Assembly: GCA_003615045.1 (NCBI GenBank)
Contig: ML014151.1
Span: forward strand, 62,001 to 126,000
Direction: 5' to 3'
DNA from: Caulochytrium protostelioides
Lineage: Eukaryota > Chytridiomycota > Caulochytriomycetes > Caulochytriales > Caulochytriaceae
Length of the DNA stretch: 64,000 bases
Shown here: piece after piece, positions 21,986 through 32,070 of the stretch
Layout of the letters: each line of letters opens with the position of its first letter
How positions within the stretch are numbered: position 1 is the first letter of the stretch
The notes under the pieces: generated by a model
Told to the model about the DNA's origin: nothing
Seen by the model: the letters and a program-made list of their open reading frames with translations, nothing else
Database searches by the model: none
Translations under genes and position numbers: made by a program

Positions 21986-23349
21986 GGTGACGCGCCGAAG
22001 CAATGAGAAACGATCGGGAAATCGGTAGCTGATGACCGGCTTCAACGGCAGGACGATCCGGCAAAGCGGCGGCCGCAGAGCAGAGCAATACAGAGCAGAG
22101 CGGAGCAGAAAAAAAAAGTCGCGAGAGCAGGGAGAGCGTCCAAGTCAAGGAGAGAAACGAAGAGGAGCAGGAGGCACGTCGCTGATTGGCCGTCGAACGT
22201 GCTGATCAGGAGGGGTCGTCCGAGGGCCGTCCCGTCATATCGAGGTGATCAGGGGAGATCAAGCGGCGAGGAGTCCTCGTCGACAGCCGTCAGATGAAAT
22301 CATTGCACGCTTCTTCTTGCCCCCCAAGGCACATCGTCGAGCAGGGGTCACCCTGGCCATGCATTCCGGCTGGCACGATCGCCGTCGAGCAGATCGCCAG
22401 ATGTCGACGGAACCGCGGCAGCGGACGGACGGAAGCCAGCGCCGCATCGATGGAAGCCGATCCTGCCGTGCACCTGAGCGTCCGTGAAGGATGCGCGATC
22501 GCCGTGTGGCGCATCGATCTCTGGCCCGGCCATGGTGATCGCGTGACCGGGCCGACGCCTCATCCTCCTCACCCGCGACGCCACGGCCTTCTGTCCGGTC
22601 GTCCCCCTTTCCTTGTGGGTCGTCGGTGGCGGCGGTGGGCGTCCGCGTTACCGAGCGAGTGGCTTAGCAATCGAGTGGCTTAGCGAGCGGGTGGCTTAGC
22701 GATCGAGTGGCTTAGCGAGCGCAGGGATGCGTGGCTCAGCCGAGTGCTGCGCCACTCGCCCCGGGCCGGGCCGGGCTTAGCCGCTCGAGCGGCAAATGGC
22801 ACGCCATAGAGTGATCGCGTCAGCGAAGTGAGACAGATGTGAGACACGATTTCCGTTCGTCCGATGCGGCAGCCCCCAACCCTGAAATGGCGGACATCGC
22901 ACTAGAATATAGCCGGATCCAATTCATGTCGCAAGTCCGCACAGTGGCACCATCCTGAGCGCCGCTCATCGTGCAGCATCGGCATCCAGCATCGGCATGA
23001 GCAAGGCACGCTCAGAGCAGGCTGATCAATTACGTACCCTCCCCTTTCTTCCATCAAGGCTCATCCGGCCCACACACATCTCCAATCACCCCCGAACCCC
23101 GCTGCTGTGCTGACTGGCTTCCCTGGCTTCTTGCTGATATTCAGCTCGCTGTTTTGCGGTCGGGCCTCGCCACACGGCCTCGGCACCGTTTGAGTGTTTT
23201 TTTCTGTCTGTCATCAGACACCGCGCGATCTGCCTTTCTCTCTTTCTCTGTCTCTCTGTGTCTCTGTCTCTTTCTGTCGTCTACGGCGTGTCTCTGGTCT
23301 CCTCTTCTTTCGACTCTGATCTCGCGATCGTGCACTCGCGAACGCCGCC
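21986..23349. other. Divergent spacer between acyl-CoA oxidase and NTF2-like genes
   Basis: 1.4 kb presumably carrying both promoters. Notable are an A-rich tract at 22110-22120, a 16-18 bp repeat around 22656-22722, AT-richer sequence at 22840-23060 and a long pyrimidine-rich (TCTCTG-type) leader at 23230-23290 just upstream of the next start. No ORF of coding character. Confidence 0.45.
22656..22722. repeat. GAGTGGCTTAGC tandem repeat x4
   Basis: Four copies of RGTGGCTTAGCRA-type units spaced 15-18 bp, in the divergent promoter region. They could be binding sites or a minisatellite. Confidence 0.8.
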
Positions 23350-24894
23350 ATGGATCCCATCCGGTTCCTTCTCAAACAGGCCCGGCACAATGCCGTGTCA
23401 ACGGCCTTCCATCCAGAAGCCGAGATGATGCTACTCCCCACCGATACGGTCTTGAGCGGACCGATGGCGATTCAGAACCTGTTCGCCCGCCATCAGGAGA
23501 ACTGCAGCTCCGACGGCTGTGTCCTGTCGCACAAGAAGCTCTTCACGGCGACGGTCAGCGAGACGCCGGAGTATATCACCGAGGTGAGTCAGTACCTGCT
23601 CGAGCTCTCTCACGAGCAGCAGATCGTCTGGCTCCTGCCCGACATCCGTGCCACGCACCGGCCGCTGCATGTCATGCTACTGAGCACCGTGACTCGTGAT
23701 GCCCCCGCCGCCGTCGATGCCCCAAAGATCCGCCGCTGGGCGGTTCAGTGGGACCAGGCCTCGGTCCTCAAGCAGGCCGGGATCCTGCCGAACTCGCTGT
23801 ATGCGCAGGCCAATGGCGCTGAGAACACGCTGCCTGTCGTCGAGGTTCCCGCGCTGCCGGCCCTCCACCGCGTGACTGAGTGGATGACGTCGGCGGCTGT
23901 CGTGCCGTCGGTCAACAGCGTCGCCCCGGCCTCCGCGTCGCACTCGCCCGCCCACTCCCACGCTGGAACGACTAAGTCCGCCGTGTCGACGTCGGTGTCG
24001 CGAGGATCGGAACAGCCGGCGGCTGGACAGCGTTCGGGTCAGCGAGACCCGCAAGACGTCGACACGGGCATGGGCTCAATTCTGCCCGGCGGCGCGGACG
24101 CCGATACGCTTCAATTTGCTCGCTCGTCAGCGCGCCAAGCCCACGCTGCTGAAGCCGCAGCGAACGCCGCGACGCCCTCCGTCGTCCGCTATGCAAATGG
24201 CGCGACGCCCGTCACAGGCTACCGCCCGCACACGCGCCGCGTCACGACGCCGCCAGGCGGCCGCGGCGGCGACATCTTCTTTACGAACCCGGATCACCAC
24301 CATGAGCCGGCGCCAGCGCCCCATGAGAATGAGTCGCCGTCAGTCGCGATGTCGGAGTCCGACGAAGACGACAGCGACCATCACCGGCACCAACACCAGC
24401 CCGTCGTGGCTGCCGCGGCGCCAGCAGCCGAGGTCGAGTCGGCGCCGGTGTCTATCGACGGCATCTCGCGCCATGACCCCAACGCCACGGCGTCGGTCGG
24501 CGGCGGCTTCAGCCCCTCGGGCGGCTCGCTCGTCGGCGCGTCGGGCAGCGACGACCACTTTGTGCCGCAGCGCCGTATGGCGGCGCCGAACGTGAGCCAG
24601 CAGCGCAGCGTACTGGATGCCTCGCTTGATGTGATGGAGGACCCGACGGCCACGACTCCGCCGCCGCACCCGCACCACCATGACGGCCAGCGCCGCCACT
24701 TTGCTTCGCGCGCCGGTGCCGAGAGCACGGGTCCCGACCGTGACGAGGCGCACGTTTCGGGCCGCCGCCAGTTCGCCGAGACGGCGAACATGGAGTCCGC
24801 GGTACTCGCGGCCGCGGCCGAGGCTAAATCCAAGCACGGCTCGCGCCGATCCCTGGGCCCCCCGGGCGGCGCGACCACCATCCAGCTTGGCTAA
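23350..24894 (+). CDS. NTF2-like domain protein with PPGG motifs and disordered C-terminus
   Basis: 514 residues, single exon, start in a GCCGCCATGG context. Residues 1-150 look like an NTF2/SnoaL-type fold: N-terminal helices, a strand-rich middle (LLPDIRATHRPLHVMLLSTV) and VQWDQASVLKQAGILP at about 131-146, a segment that recurs in fungal NTF2-like proteins of unknown function. The remainder is Ser/Ala/His/Asp-rich and likely disordered. TPPGGRGGDIFF near 298-310 and the terminal GPPGGATTIQLG resemble the PPGGxxSNIFG motif of the SPIRAL1-like protein at 40856-41542. Molecular function is not known; the motif suggests a possible cytoskeletal link (inference). Confidence 0.72.
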   Translation: MDPIRFLLKQARHNAVSTAFHPEAEMMLLPTDTVLSGPMAIQNLFARHQENCSSDGCVLSHKKLFTATVSETPEYITEVSQYLLELSHEQQIVWLLPDIRATHRPLHVMLLSTVTRDAPAAVDAPKIRRWAVQWDQASVLKQAGILPNSLYAQANGAENTLPVVEVPALPALHRVTEWMTSAAVVPSVNSVAPASASHSPAHSHAGTTKSAVSTSVSRGSEQPAAGQRSGQRDPQDVDTGMGSILPGGADADTLQFARSSARQAHAAEAAANAATPSVVRYANGATPVTGYRPHTRRVTTPPGGRGGDIFFTNPDHHHEPAPAPHENESPSVAMSESDEDDSDHHRHQHQPVVAAAAPAAEVESAPVSIDGISRHDPNATASVGGGFSPSGGSLVGASGSDDHFVPQRRMAAPNVSQQRSVLDASLDVMEDPTATTPPPHPHHHDGQRRHFASRAGAESTGPDRDEAHVSGRRQFAETANMESAVLAAAAEAKSKHGSRRSLGPPGGATTIQLG

Positions 24895-26353
24895 AGCCGC
24901 CGTGCCGGCCGCCTCGTCCCATTCTCCCCATGATCTCGTTCGGTGACCCGTCGATGTGGTGGTGACATTCGTTTTCTTTCTTTTTTCGTTTTCTTTTCTG
25001 TTTCCCTTCGGCTTTCTTCATTTCCTTTCCCTACGTTTCAGTGACTTCTTGTGCTTTGATCATTCTCACCCTCTGCTGTGATCATGAAACATCTTGCTTT
25101 AACATGCGGGTCCCGCCCAAGGTGCGAAGCCGGCGCAAGAAGGCCGTGGTCAGAGACTTGCTGTGGGGTGATTCGACCACCGGCACGTTGGTGAACCGCG
25201 ACCTCGATGTCTCCCTGGGCACCCCCCGCTGCCAAGCTTCGCCCCTCAGGCCTGCTGCGCTGTGCCGCATCGCGGCGCAAGACCGGATGCCGCCCGTGGC
25301 CAGCACGGCCATCGCATGCGAAGCCCCGACGGAACCCCGGCTTCAGCTTTGACTCCATCGCGGCGGCCTCCTTGAGCAAGAGGGCTGAAGGCTGCGGTCC
25401 CCGGTGGGTGAGGCTGATCCTGGGGTGCCCCTCCTCGATGTCCAAAAAAAAAAAACTCATCGGTGGCTTGCAGTGGCACGACGCGACGCCCATGGCCTGA
25501 CGCGACGATGCGACGATGCGATGAGGCGATGAGGCGATGATGCGATGAGGCGATGATGCGCGGGCTCTCAGGGTGCCGTCCGACGCGGGCAAGACAGCGC
25601 TCGCCAGCGCCCGGGCCCGGGGCGCCGAGCGCCGACGGCCCTCTGATGACCCCGAGACCGGTCCGCGGGCGTCGCGATGCCGCCACATCGCCGACCGCGA
25701 TGGATCGCTCGGTGCTCGACGCGTGGTTCGGCGGTCCGACATCGATCGCGGCGGAATCCACGGGCGCTGAGGCCAGGGGCCGGCAGCGGGGGCATCGACG
25801 ATGGTGATGCCTAGGGAAAACAAATCGGGCAGGCGCCGTACCGCCACCGGTATCCGAGGCCTCGCACGATGGTCACGACGGCGACGGCTGCCCGGCCCGG
25901 CTGCTTCGGTGGGTTCTGCTTCGCGCTCCGCCTGCCGTGCCCGACCCTGGATGCGACACGGTGGTCACGCGGCCCTTCTTTTCTCCTTTTCCCTGTGGTT
26001 CAGTGTTGTCTGCGCAGACCATTCGTGCCGATCGCCGTTGATCGCCGACCCCCTCTCCGTTGTCTGTTCGGTAAGTCGCGTGATCGTGCTGCTGCTGGCG
26101 CTGCCCGGCTGGCACAGAGCCAGCCGGAGGCCCATGCCTCCCCAGTCCTTGGATCGCTGGGCAACCCCCATCCGTCGACGACATCGGCGCTCACACGTGT
26201 GCTGTTCCTCCGCATGTCCTACGGCATTCGGCATCGGTGCCGTTTCTCGCGCGCGCCTCCCCCTTCGCTTGATGCGGTATCCGATACTGATGTGACCGGA
26301 TGGCATCATGGCCGCGTCATTTCATGGATGGTTCGCTCGCCCCTGCCCTAGCC
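24895..26353. other. Spacer and 5' region of the isocitrate dehydrogenase gene
   Basis: 1.5 kb. It starts with a T-rich stretch (24965-25030), has an A11 tract near 25443 and a (GCGATGA)n-type array at 25504-25560. A GTAAGT donor at 26071 and a CCTAG acceptor at 26350-26351, two bases before the next ATG, may delimit a 5'-UTR intron. No separate gene seen. Confidence 0.45.
25504..25560. repeat. (GCGATGA/GCGATGATGC)n tandem repeat
   Basis: Imperfect 7-10 bp GCGATG-based units. Confidence 0.8.
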
Positions 26354-28015
26354 ATGTTCCGCGTTGTGACGCCTGCGCGGCTCCAACCGTTGGGCCGTTT
26401 AGCAGCCCGCCGCACCCCTTGGTCCGCTGTGACGGCCGCTGCGACCCTGAGCACCGCCGTCGCGCACGCCGTTCCTGCCCTCCGTCCTGTCGCACTCCCC
26501 ACGGCCTTCTGCCCGCGTCCCGCCATGACCATCGCGTCACGTACCTGTAAGTCGCCACCTGGACCGTTCGCGAGCTGCCGCAGCCGCGTTGGTTTTTTTT
26601 TTGTTTTGCGCACGCGCATTCGTCGTGATCGTGATGACGGCTTTCTTCGACATCAGGCGCCACGAGACACAGAACCGCATGCACGTGATCCCCGCTTCTG
26701 GATTGACTGACCTTTCTCGTTCGATGCTCTGGAATGCCACTTTGGGCCGGGCGTATGCTTTTCCTGTTGTTCAGACGCCTCCGGCGTGGACAAGATCAAG
26801 GTCACCAAGCCTGTGGTCGAGCTGGACGGCGATGAGATGACCCGCATCATCTGGAAATGGATCAAGGACAAGCTCATCTTCCCCTATGTTGATCTGGAGA
26901 TCAAGTACTTCGACCTCGGCATGGAGCACCGCGACAAGACGGACGACCAGGTCACCCATGACGCGGCGGCCGCCATTCAGCAGTACAACGTGGGGATCAA
27001 GTGCGCCACAATCACGCCCGATGAGCAGCGCGTGGCCGAGTTCAAGCTGAAGCAGATGTGGAAATCGCCGAATGGGACGATCCGCAACATCCTCGGCGGG
27101 ACGGTGTTCCGCGAGCCGATTCTCATCGACAACGTGCCCCGCATCGTGCCGGGGTGGACGCGTCCAATTGTGATTGGCCGCCACGCCTTCGGCGACCAGT
27201 ACCGCTGCACCGACTTCATCGCCGACAAACCGGGCAAGTTTGAGATCTACTATACCCCCGAGGGTAGCACGGAGCCCCGCAAGATGCTGGTCTACGACTT
27301 CAAGGGCCCTGGTGTCGGCATGGCCATGTACAACACGGACGCGTCCATTCGCGGCTTTGCCGACTCCTGCTTCCAGATGGCGCTGGCCAAGAAATGGCCG
27401 CTGTACCTGAGCACCAAAAACACGATCCTCAAAAAGTACGACGGCCGCTTCAAGGACATCTTTGCCGAAGTCTATGCGACCAAGTATGAGGCTGCGTTCA
27501 AGGCCGCGGGCACGTGGTACGAGCACCGGCTGATCGACGACATGGTCGCCCAGGCCCTCAAGTCCTCGGGCGGGTTCGTGTGGGCGTGCAAGAACTACGA
27601 TGGCGACGTCCAGTCCGACATTGTCGCGCAGGGGTACGGCTCGCTCGGGCTGATGACCTCGGTGCTCATGACCCCCGACGGCAAGACCCTGGAGGCCGAG
27701 GCCGCTCACGGCACCGTGACGCGCCACTACCGCGAGCACCAGAAGGGCCGCGAGACGAGCACCAACTCGATCGCCTCCATCTTCGCGTGGACGCGCGGTC
27801 TGGCCCACCGCGCCAAGCTCGACGACAATGCGCCGCTCGCGCAGTTCACCCAGGCCCTCGAGCGCGCCTGTGTCGACACGGTCCGCGAGGACGGGATCAT
27901 GACCAAGGACCTCGCCCTGGCGATCCACGGCAAGGGGCTCCAGCGCAGCCACTACGTGACCAGCGAGGAGTTCATTGACGCCGTCAAGGCCCGTCTTGAC
28001 CGGTCCCTCGCGTGA
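26354..28015 (+). CDS. NADP-dependent isocitrate dehydrogenase, mitochondrial form, two exons
   Basis: Exons 26354-26546 and 26775-28015 give 477 residues. It decarboxylates isocitrate to 2-oxoglutarate with reduction of NADP. Exon 1 encodes an Arg/Ala-rich, acid-free sequence ([20 protein letters not shown]...) typical of a mitochondrial presequence. A GTAAGT donor and TTCAG acceptor join in phase 1 to [20 protein letters not shown]. Substrate motifs are complete: [27 protein letters not shown] (the Arg equivalent of human R132) and, near the C-terminus, [13 protein letters not shown] for NADP. Intron 228 nt. A second Met just before the exon end (MTIASRT) could in principle start a cytosolic form. 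The C-terminus RSLA is not a peroxisomal signal. Confidence 0.97.
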
Positions 28016-28787
28016 TCACCGTCGCACGCAGATCGGCGTCGCCGGGCCCGGGCAGGTTTGGCAGGTTTGGTGAACCCCAGGACATCAACGTATAACCATA
28101 ACAACGACGGCTCGGATTCCCGTCGCTTTTTGCAATAGATCGACTTTCCCCTGGCTGTCGATGGGTGGCAGACTCACTAGGACTCGCGGGGAAAAAAAAT
28201 AGACCCCAGATGTAGCCAAGGGCGGACCCCCGATGGGAAGGGGAACCCCAGAACACGCATGCAGCACGCGGAAGGGACCACGAGCGACGTGCGAGGACGA
28301 GCCATGGTGCAAGGCCACCCCCGCGTCGGCCTCGCTGCCCGCGAGACGAATCGGAAGGCCAGCTGCAGAGCCACCCGACGAACCATCACGCGCGTGGCTT
28401 CACGCGGCATCACGTGGACGGCCATCGCCGCGCCAGGGAAGCGACCGTTGGCCGAGCCAGAGTCGCCGAGCAACTGGCTGCGAACGTCACGCATCCATCC
28501 GCCCGGCCCTCCGGTAACCCGCCCTGGAGACGAAGACAGCACGGCCGACCAGCCCGACGGACGGAGTCCCCTTGCGAATGGGACGGCGGGACGGCGGGAC
28601 GGGCCCCTGACGGTCCTGTCCGGCCCCCACCCACGCGCTTCCCTCCAACACTAGAGCACCGTCCTCACGAGTGTGTCGTGAGTCGGTGAGGTTTCTGTGG
28701 TGTATCAAAAACGATGGTTGAAAAAGCTCTGAGACTGACAGTAACTGCTCAGTAGCGTTTTTCCATAGAGAAAAAACGGAGATACTC

Positions 28788-29509
28788 ATGTCGATCGAGC
28801 GCAGCATGCTTGTCACGAAGCAGAAGCGACGACGAGATGAATATCGCCGGGGCCGACCCGTCTGGCATGACCGAAGCGCGAACGCTTCCGGCGCCAGGCG
28901 AGCCGCCCCCACGTCCACAAATTATGTCGGAGACGGACCTCCCCGAAGGGAGCGCATGCGTCAGCCGCCCCACAAAGGCGGTCCCGACCGCCGCCATACC
29001 GAAGCACGACGACGACCGTTCCCGCTCCACGTTGTGCAGGGTCCCCGAAGCGCCGACGCGGACGGCCGCCCGCCGAAGCAGGTGACCGCCGCGCCAACGG
29101 GGGATTCGAGAGGAAGGGAGGGCCAGAAAAAGCTGACAACGGCGACACAACCCGCCCGCCTGGATGATCGCGGTATACCTGCGGGTCCGACCAGGTAAGT
29201 ATGGGGTTTTTGGAGTTGTTAGGAGCGATTTTATTTATTCATTTGGGTCGCTTCCGCAGCACTTGTGGGCACGGGGCCTCGGGCCCCCGTCGCCCTGCCC
29301 CGTCGTGTCAACGACCTGCCCGTGGTGCGGCGGCAAGCGAGCGAGCGGCGCAGGGCAAGGTGACCCTGGTGGGGCGATGTCCCGAGGCGGGGCGTGGTAT
29401 GGCTTGGTGGGCTGAGTCCATCAAAGCAATCATCGCCAACGCGCATCCTCATTGGGTACGCGGCCTATCAGATGTGCTTGGATCGCAAAGCGACTCAATC
29501 ACCGTATGA
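28788..29509 (+). CDS. Possible small spliced gene of unknown function
   Basis: Weakly supported. An ATG frame (28788-29194) runs to a strong GTAAGT donor at 29195. A T-rich 65-nt segment ends in CTTCCGCAG at 29259. Joining in phase 2 continues the frame to 29509, giving 218 residues. Both parts are Arg/Gly/Ala-rich; near the end WWAESIKAIIANAHPHW looks protein-like. No family is recognised, and the intron is far shorter than the others here (200-941 nt). It may be chance. Confidence 0.2.
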
Positions 29510-30657
29510 GGGCTGCAGCATGTCACCGCTCTGAGATGACTGCTGCGTCGCACGCACCGGCGATCACCGATGAGGGGGGTTGACCCCGCCTCGCTGCGGA
29601 GTAAATGTTGGCCACAGGTCTCGGCATTCTGACCCACGATACCCGTTTCTTCTCCGTTAAGACTCGGACACGCCGGCGAGGGAGGCACTACGGGGACATC
29701 GTAGCAGTGGCGTTCTTGTACCACGAGAAAATCCGTGCCGCGAGGTGATGGGCGTTGGTCGTGTCACCGGTGTATCAAGATTTTGCCCCGGTGATGCGGG
29801 AAGACATCGGAATGAGGTTCATTTTCCAGGACGAGTTTCACGACACGACATGATGACCTCGCATGGCGCCTATCCATCCGAGCGGACGAAGCAAACACCA
29901 ACAAGATAGCCCCCGGCACGAAACCGGCGTGATCTTGCTCCTCTGGGGGTCGACGTCTTTATCGATCGCAGTGTCGTATCCAGCAAAAGATCGATTCACC
30001 GAAACGAACGCAGTTGTGAATGCGCGCATCCTCTTCCGTTGTCTGCGAACCGACGCGCGCCCGAGCCCCATCTGGCGGCCCCTGGGGGCCAGCTGAGCAC
30101 GGCGTCCGAGATCGGACAAGGCCTTTGACCCGCTCAGCTCTATCGAGAAGCGGCTCTGAAGACGGGGACCAGGGACCTCCTGAAGGCACGGGACTGGCCG
30201 ATGCCGATGAGACGCCAAGCCTCCGGCGGCCGCTGATCCAGAATCCAGGATCGATCTGTCTGGTTCGGATCATGGCATCATCGCCTTTGCAGCGGCAACG
30301 GCGCAGCCGACATCTGCTTTGCTTGGCTGTATGGATTCCTTTCGATGCGGTCGGCGTGGTGACGCGGGGTCCCGCGGCGCTGCGCCGTGGACCCCGGCCC
30401 GTGCCGGCTGGGCCTTGGGCGCGCGAACCGGCGGAGCGAACTCCGCCCTTAAGTCAGGGATGGCAGGCGAATGCCGTCGCGCGGCGTTCCTGGGTCGTGC
30501 CGGCCGCGAGCCGGAGGCCCCGACGGACGGGCCCTGGCGTCGGTCGCCCAGCCGCGGTGGTAGCGATGGTGCGGCCGCCGTCGATGCTTGGAGTCGCGCC
30601 CGTCGCCGTGAGGCGACCCCCGACCCGGGCCAACACGGCGTCGCCGCCGCCCCGTCC

Positions 30658-30770
30658 GGATGGGATGGGATGGGATGGGAAGGGATACGATGGGATGGGA
30701 TGGGATGGGATGCGATGGGATGGGATGGGATGCGATGCGATGCGATGCGATGCGATAGGATGCGATGCGA
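30658..30770. repeat. (TGGGA)n and (TGCGA)n pentanucleotide array
   Basis: About a dozen TGGGA units, with one AGGGA and one ACGA interruption, change into about nine TGCGA units. The GGG runs every five bases give G-quadruplex potential on the + strand. Confidence 0.9.
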
Positions 30771-32070
30771 TGCCAGCTGCGCGCCGAGCCGGCGGCGGCG
30801 GCGGCGCCGACGGGCGGCCCCGTGAACGTGGTCGTCGCGGCGCACCCGCAGCGGCGGCGGCCCCCGGCTCCCAAGGCTCCCGCGCCGCGCCGGTCGGCGT
30901 GCGCCGCCGCCCAGAGGAGGGATGGCGCCGCGGCGCACCGCGGCCGCCTGCCGGGCGCCGCAGGACGGCCGACGGCGGCCCGTGCCGGCGCTGTCGCCGT
31001 GGCGCCGTGCGCGACGCGGCTCTGCCAGCCGCCGGCCCGGCCCGGCCCGGCCCTCGCCGTCCCCGGTGCTGACGGCGCGCGATCAGAGCGGCGGCCGTCG
31101 TCTGGCGGAGACCGCGACGATAAGACGTGACCGCGAGGGTCCCGCCGCCGGCGGCGCCGCGTGGCACGCCGGACCCGACGACGCCCCTCGGCGGGCGGGC
31201 GGCCGGTGACGAGCGCCGGCGAGGCCTCCCGCACCGCATCGTGGGGCAGCAACCGAAGGCAGCCGCGCCGCCCGCCGTGGCCGCGGACCCGGGACGGTCG
31301 GTCGGGTCCGGTCCGGGCGAGCGCCGCGGCGTCGGCGACGGCGGCGATGACGACGGCCACGTCACGACGCGGCGATGGCACGGGTCGGGGATGCCGCAGC
31401 GCCAGCGGCGCCACCGCGATGCCGGGACGCCGGAAGCGAGGACACCGCCGAGGCCGGCGGACGGGCGAGCGCCGGCCCGAGCGCCCAGCGTGCGCCGCCC
31501 GCCGCCATCCACGGACGCTGCCCTTCGCCGTTCACGGGCGCATCGCGGCGTCTCGCGTCCCGTCGCCGGTCTATGCCTCGTGGCGCGCCGCCCGCGCCGC
31601 CCGCACCGCGGCCAACCGACGCGGCACCGCATCTCCCCAGCGCCGCCCGAGACCGCTCACGCTCCCCGCCAACGCCATCGCCATCGCCTCGCCAGCCGCC
31701 ATCGGTTCCTCGTCCCGCCATCAGCATCGGCGCGCTCGCCCGAGACGTCGACGTCGACCGCCGCCGCCGCCACCACGACTACCGCTATCACCACGACCCC
31801 CGCCGCCGCCGTGATCGTGCACCCGGGAGCGCCCGCGGCGAGGGGGCGCGCGACGGCTTCAACAGCTCCATCGCCGTCGCCACCATCGTCGCCGGCGTCG
31901 CCGGACGCGCATCCACCTGATCCCGGCTAGCAAGGCCATGCGTCGCGGCGCGGCGTGATCCGGCTCCAACGCTTGACCTGCTCGTGCCGCTCGCGCCGTC
32001 CCCGCCGTCCGCGCCGTCCCCGCCGCGCCGCGACCCACAACCCTCCCACCCAGGGCCGCGGTCGGCGATC

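Larger units (their letters stand above)
28016..32070. other. Four-kilobase spacer without a recognised gene
   Basis: Bases 28016-30300 have intermediate GC with no recognised protein; a weak candidate spliced frame lies at 28788-29509 and is listed separately. From 30300 onward it is GC-rich with a (TGGGA)n/(TGCGA)n array (30658-30770) and long frames on both strands rich in Arg/Ala/Pro. No tRNA or rRNA seen. Confidence 0.4.

Noticed and set aside
20093-22006. 637-codon open frame on the plus strand
   Set aside because: Antisense shadow of the acyl-CoA oxidase, whose protein is unmistakable on the other strand.
30020-31072. 350-codon open frame, with overlapping frames on both strands to 31.9 kb
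   Set aside because: Includes the TGGGA/TGCGA array translated as WDGMGWD-type repeats; no plausible protein.
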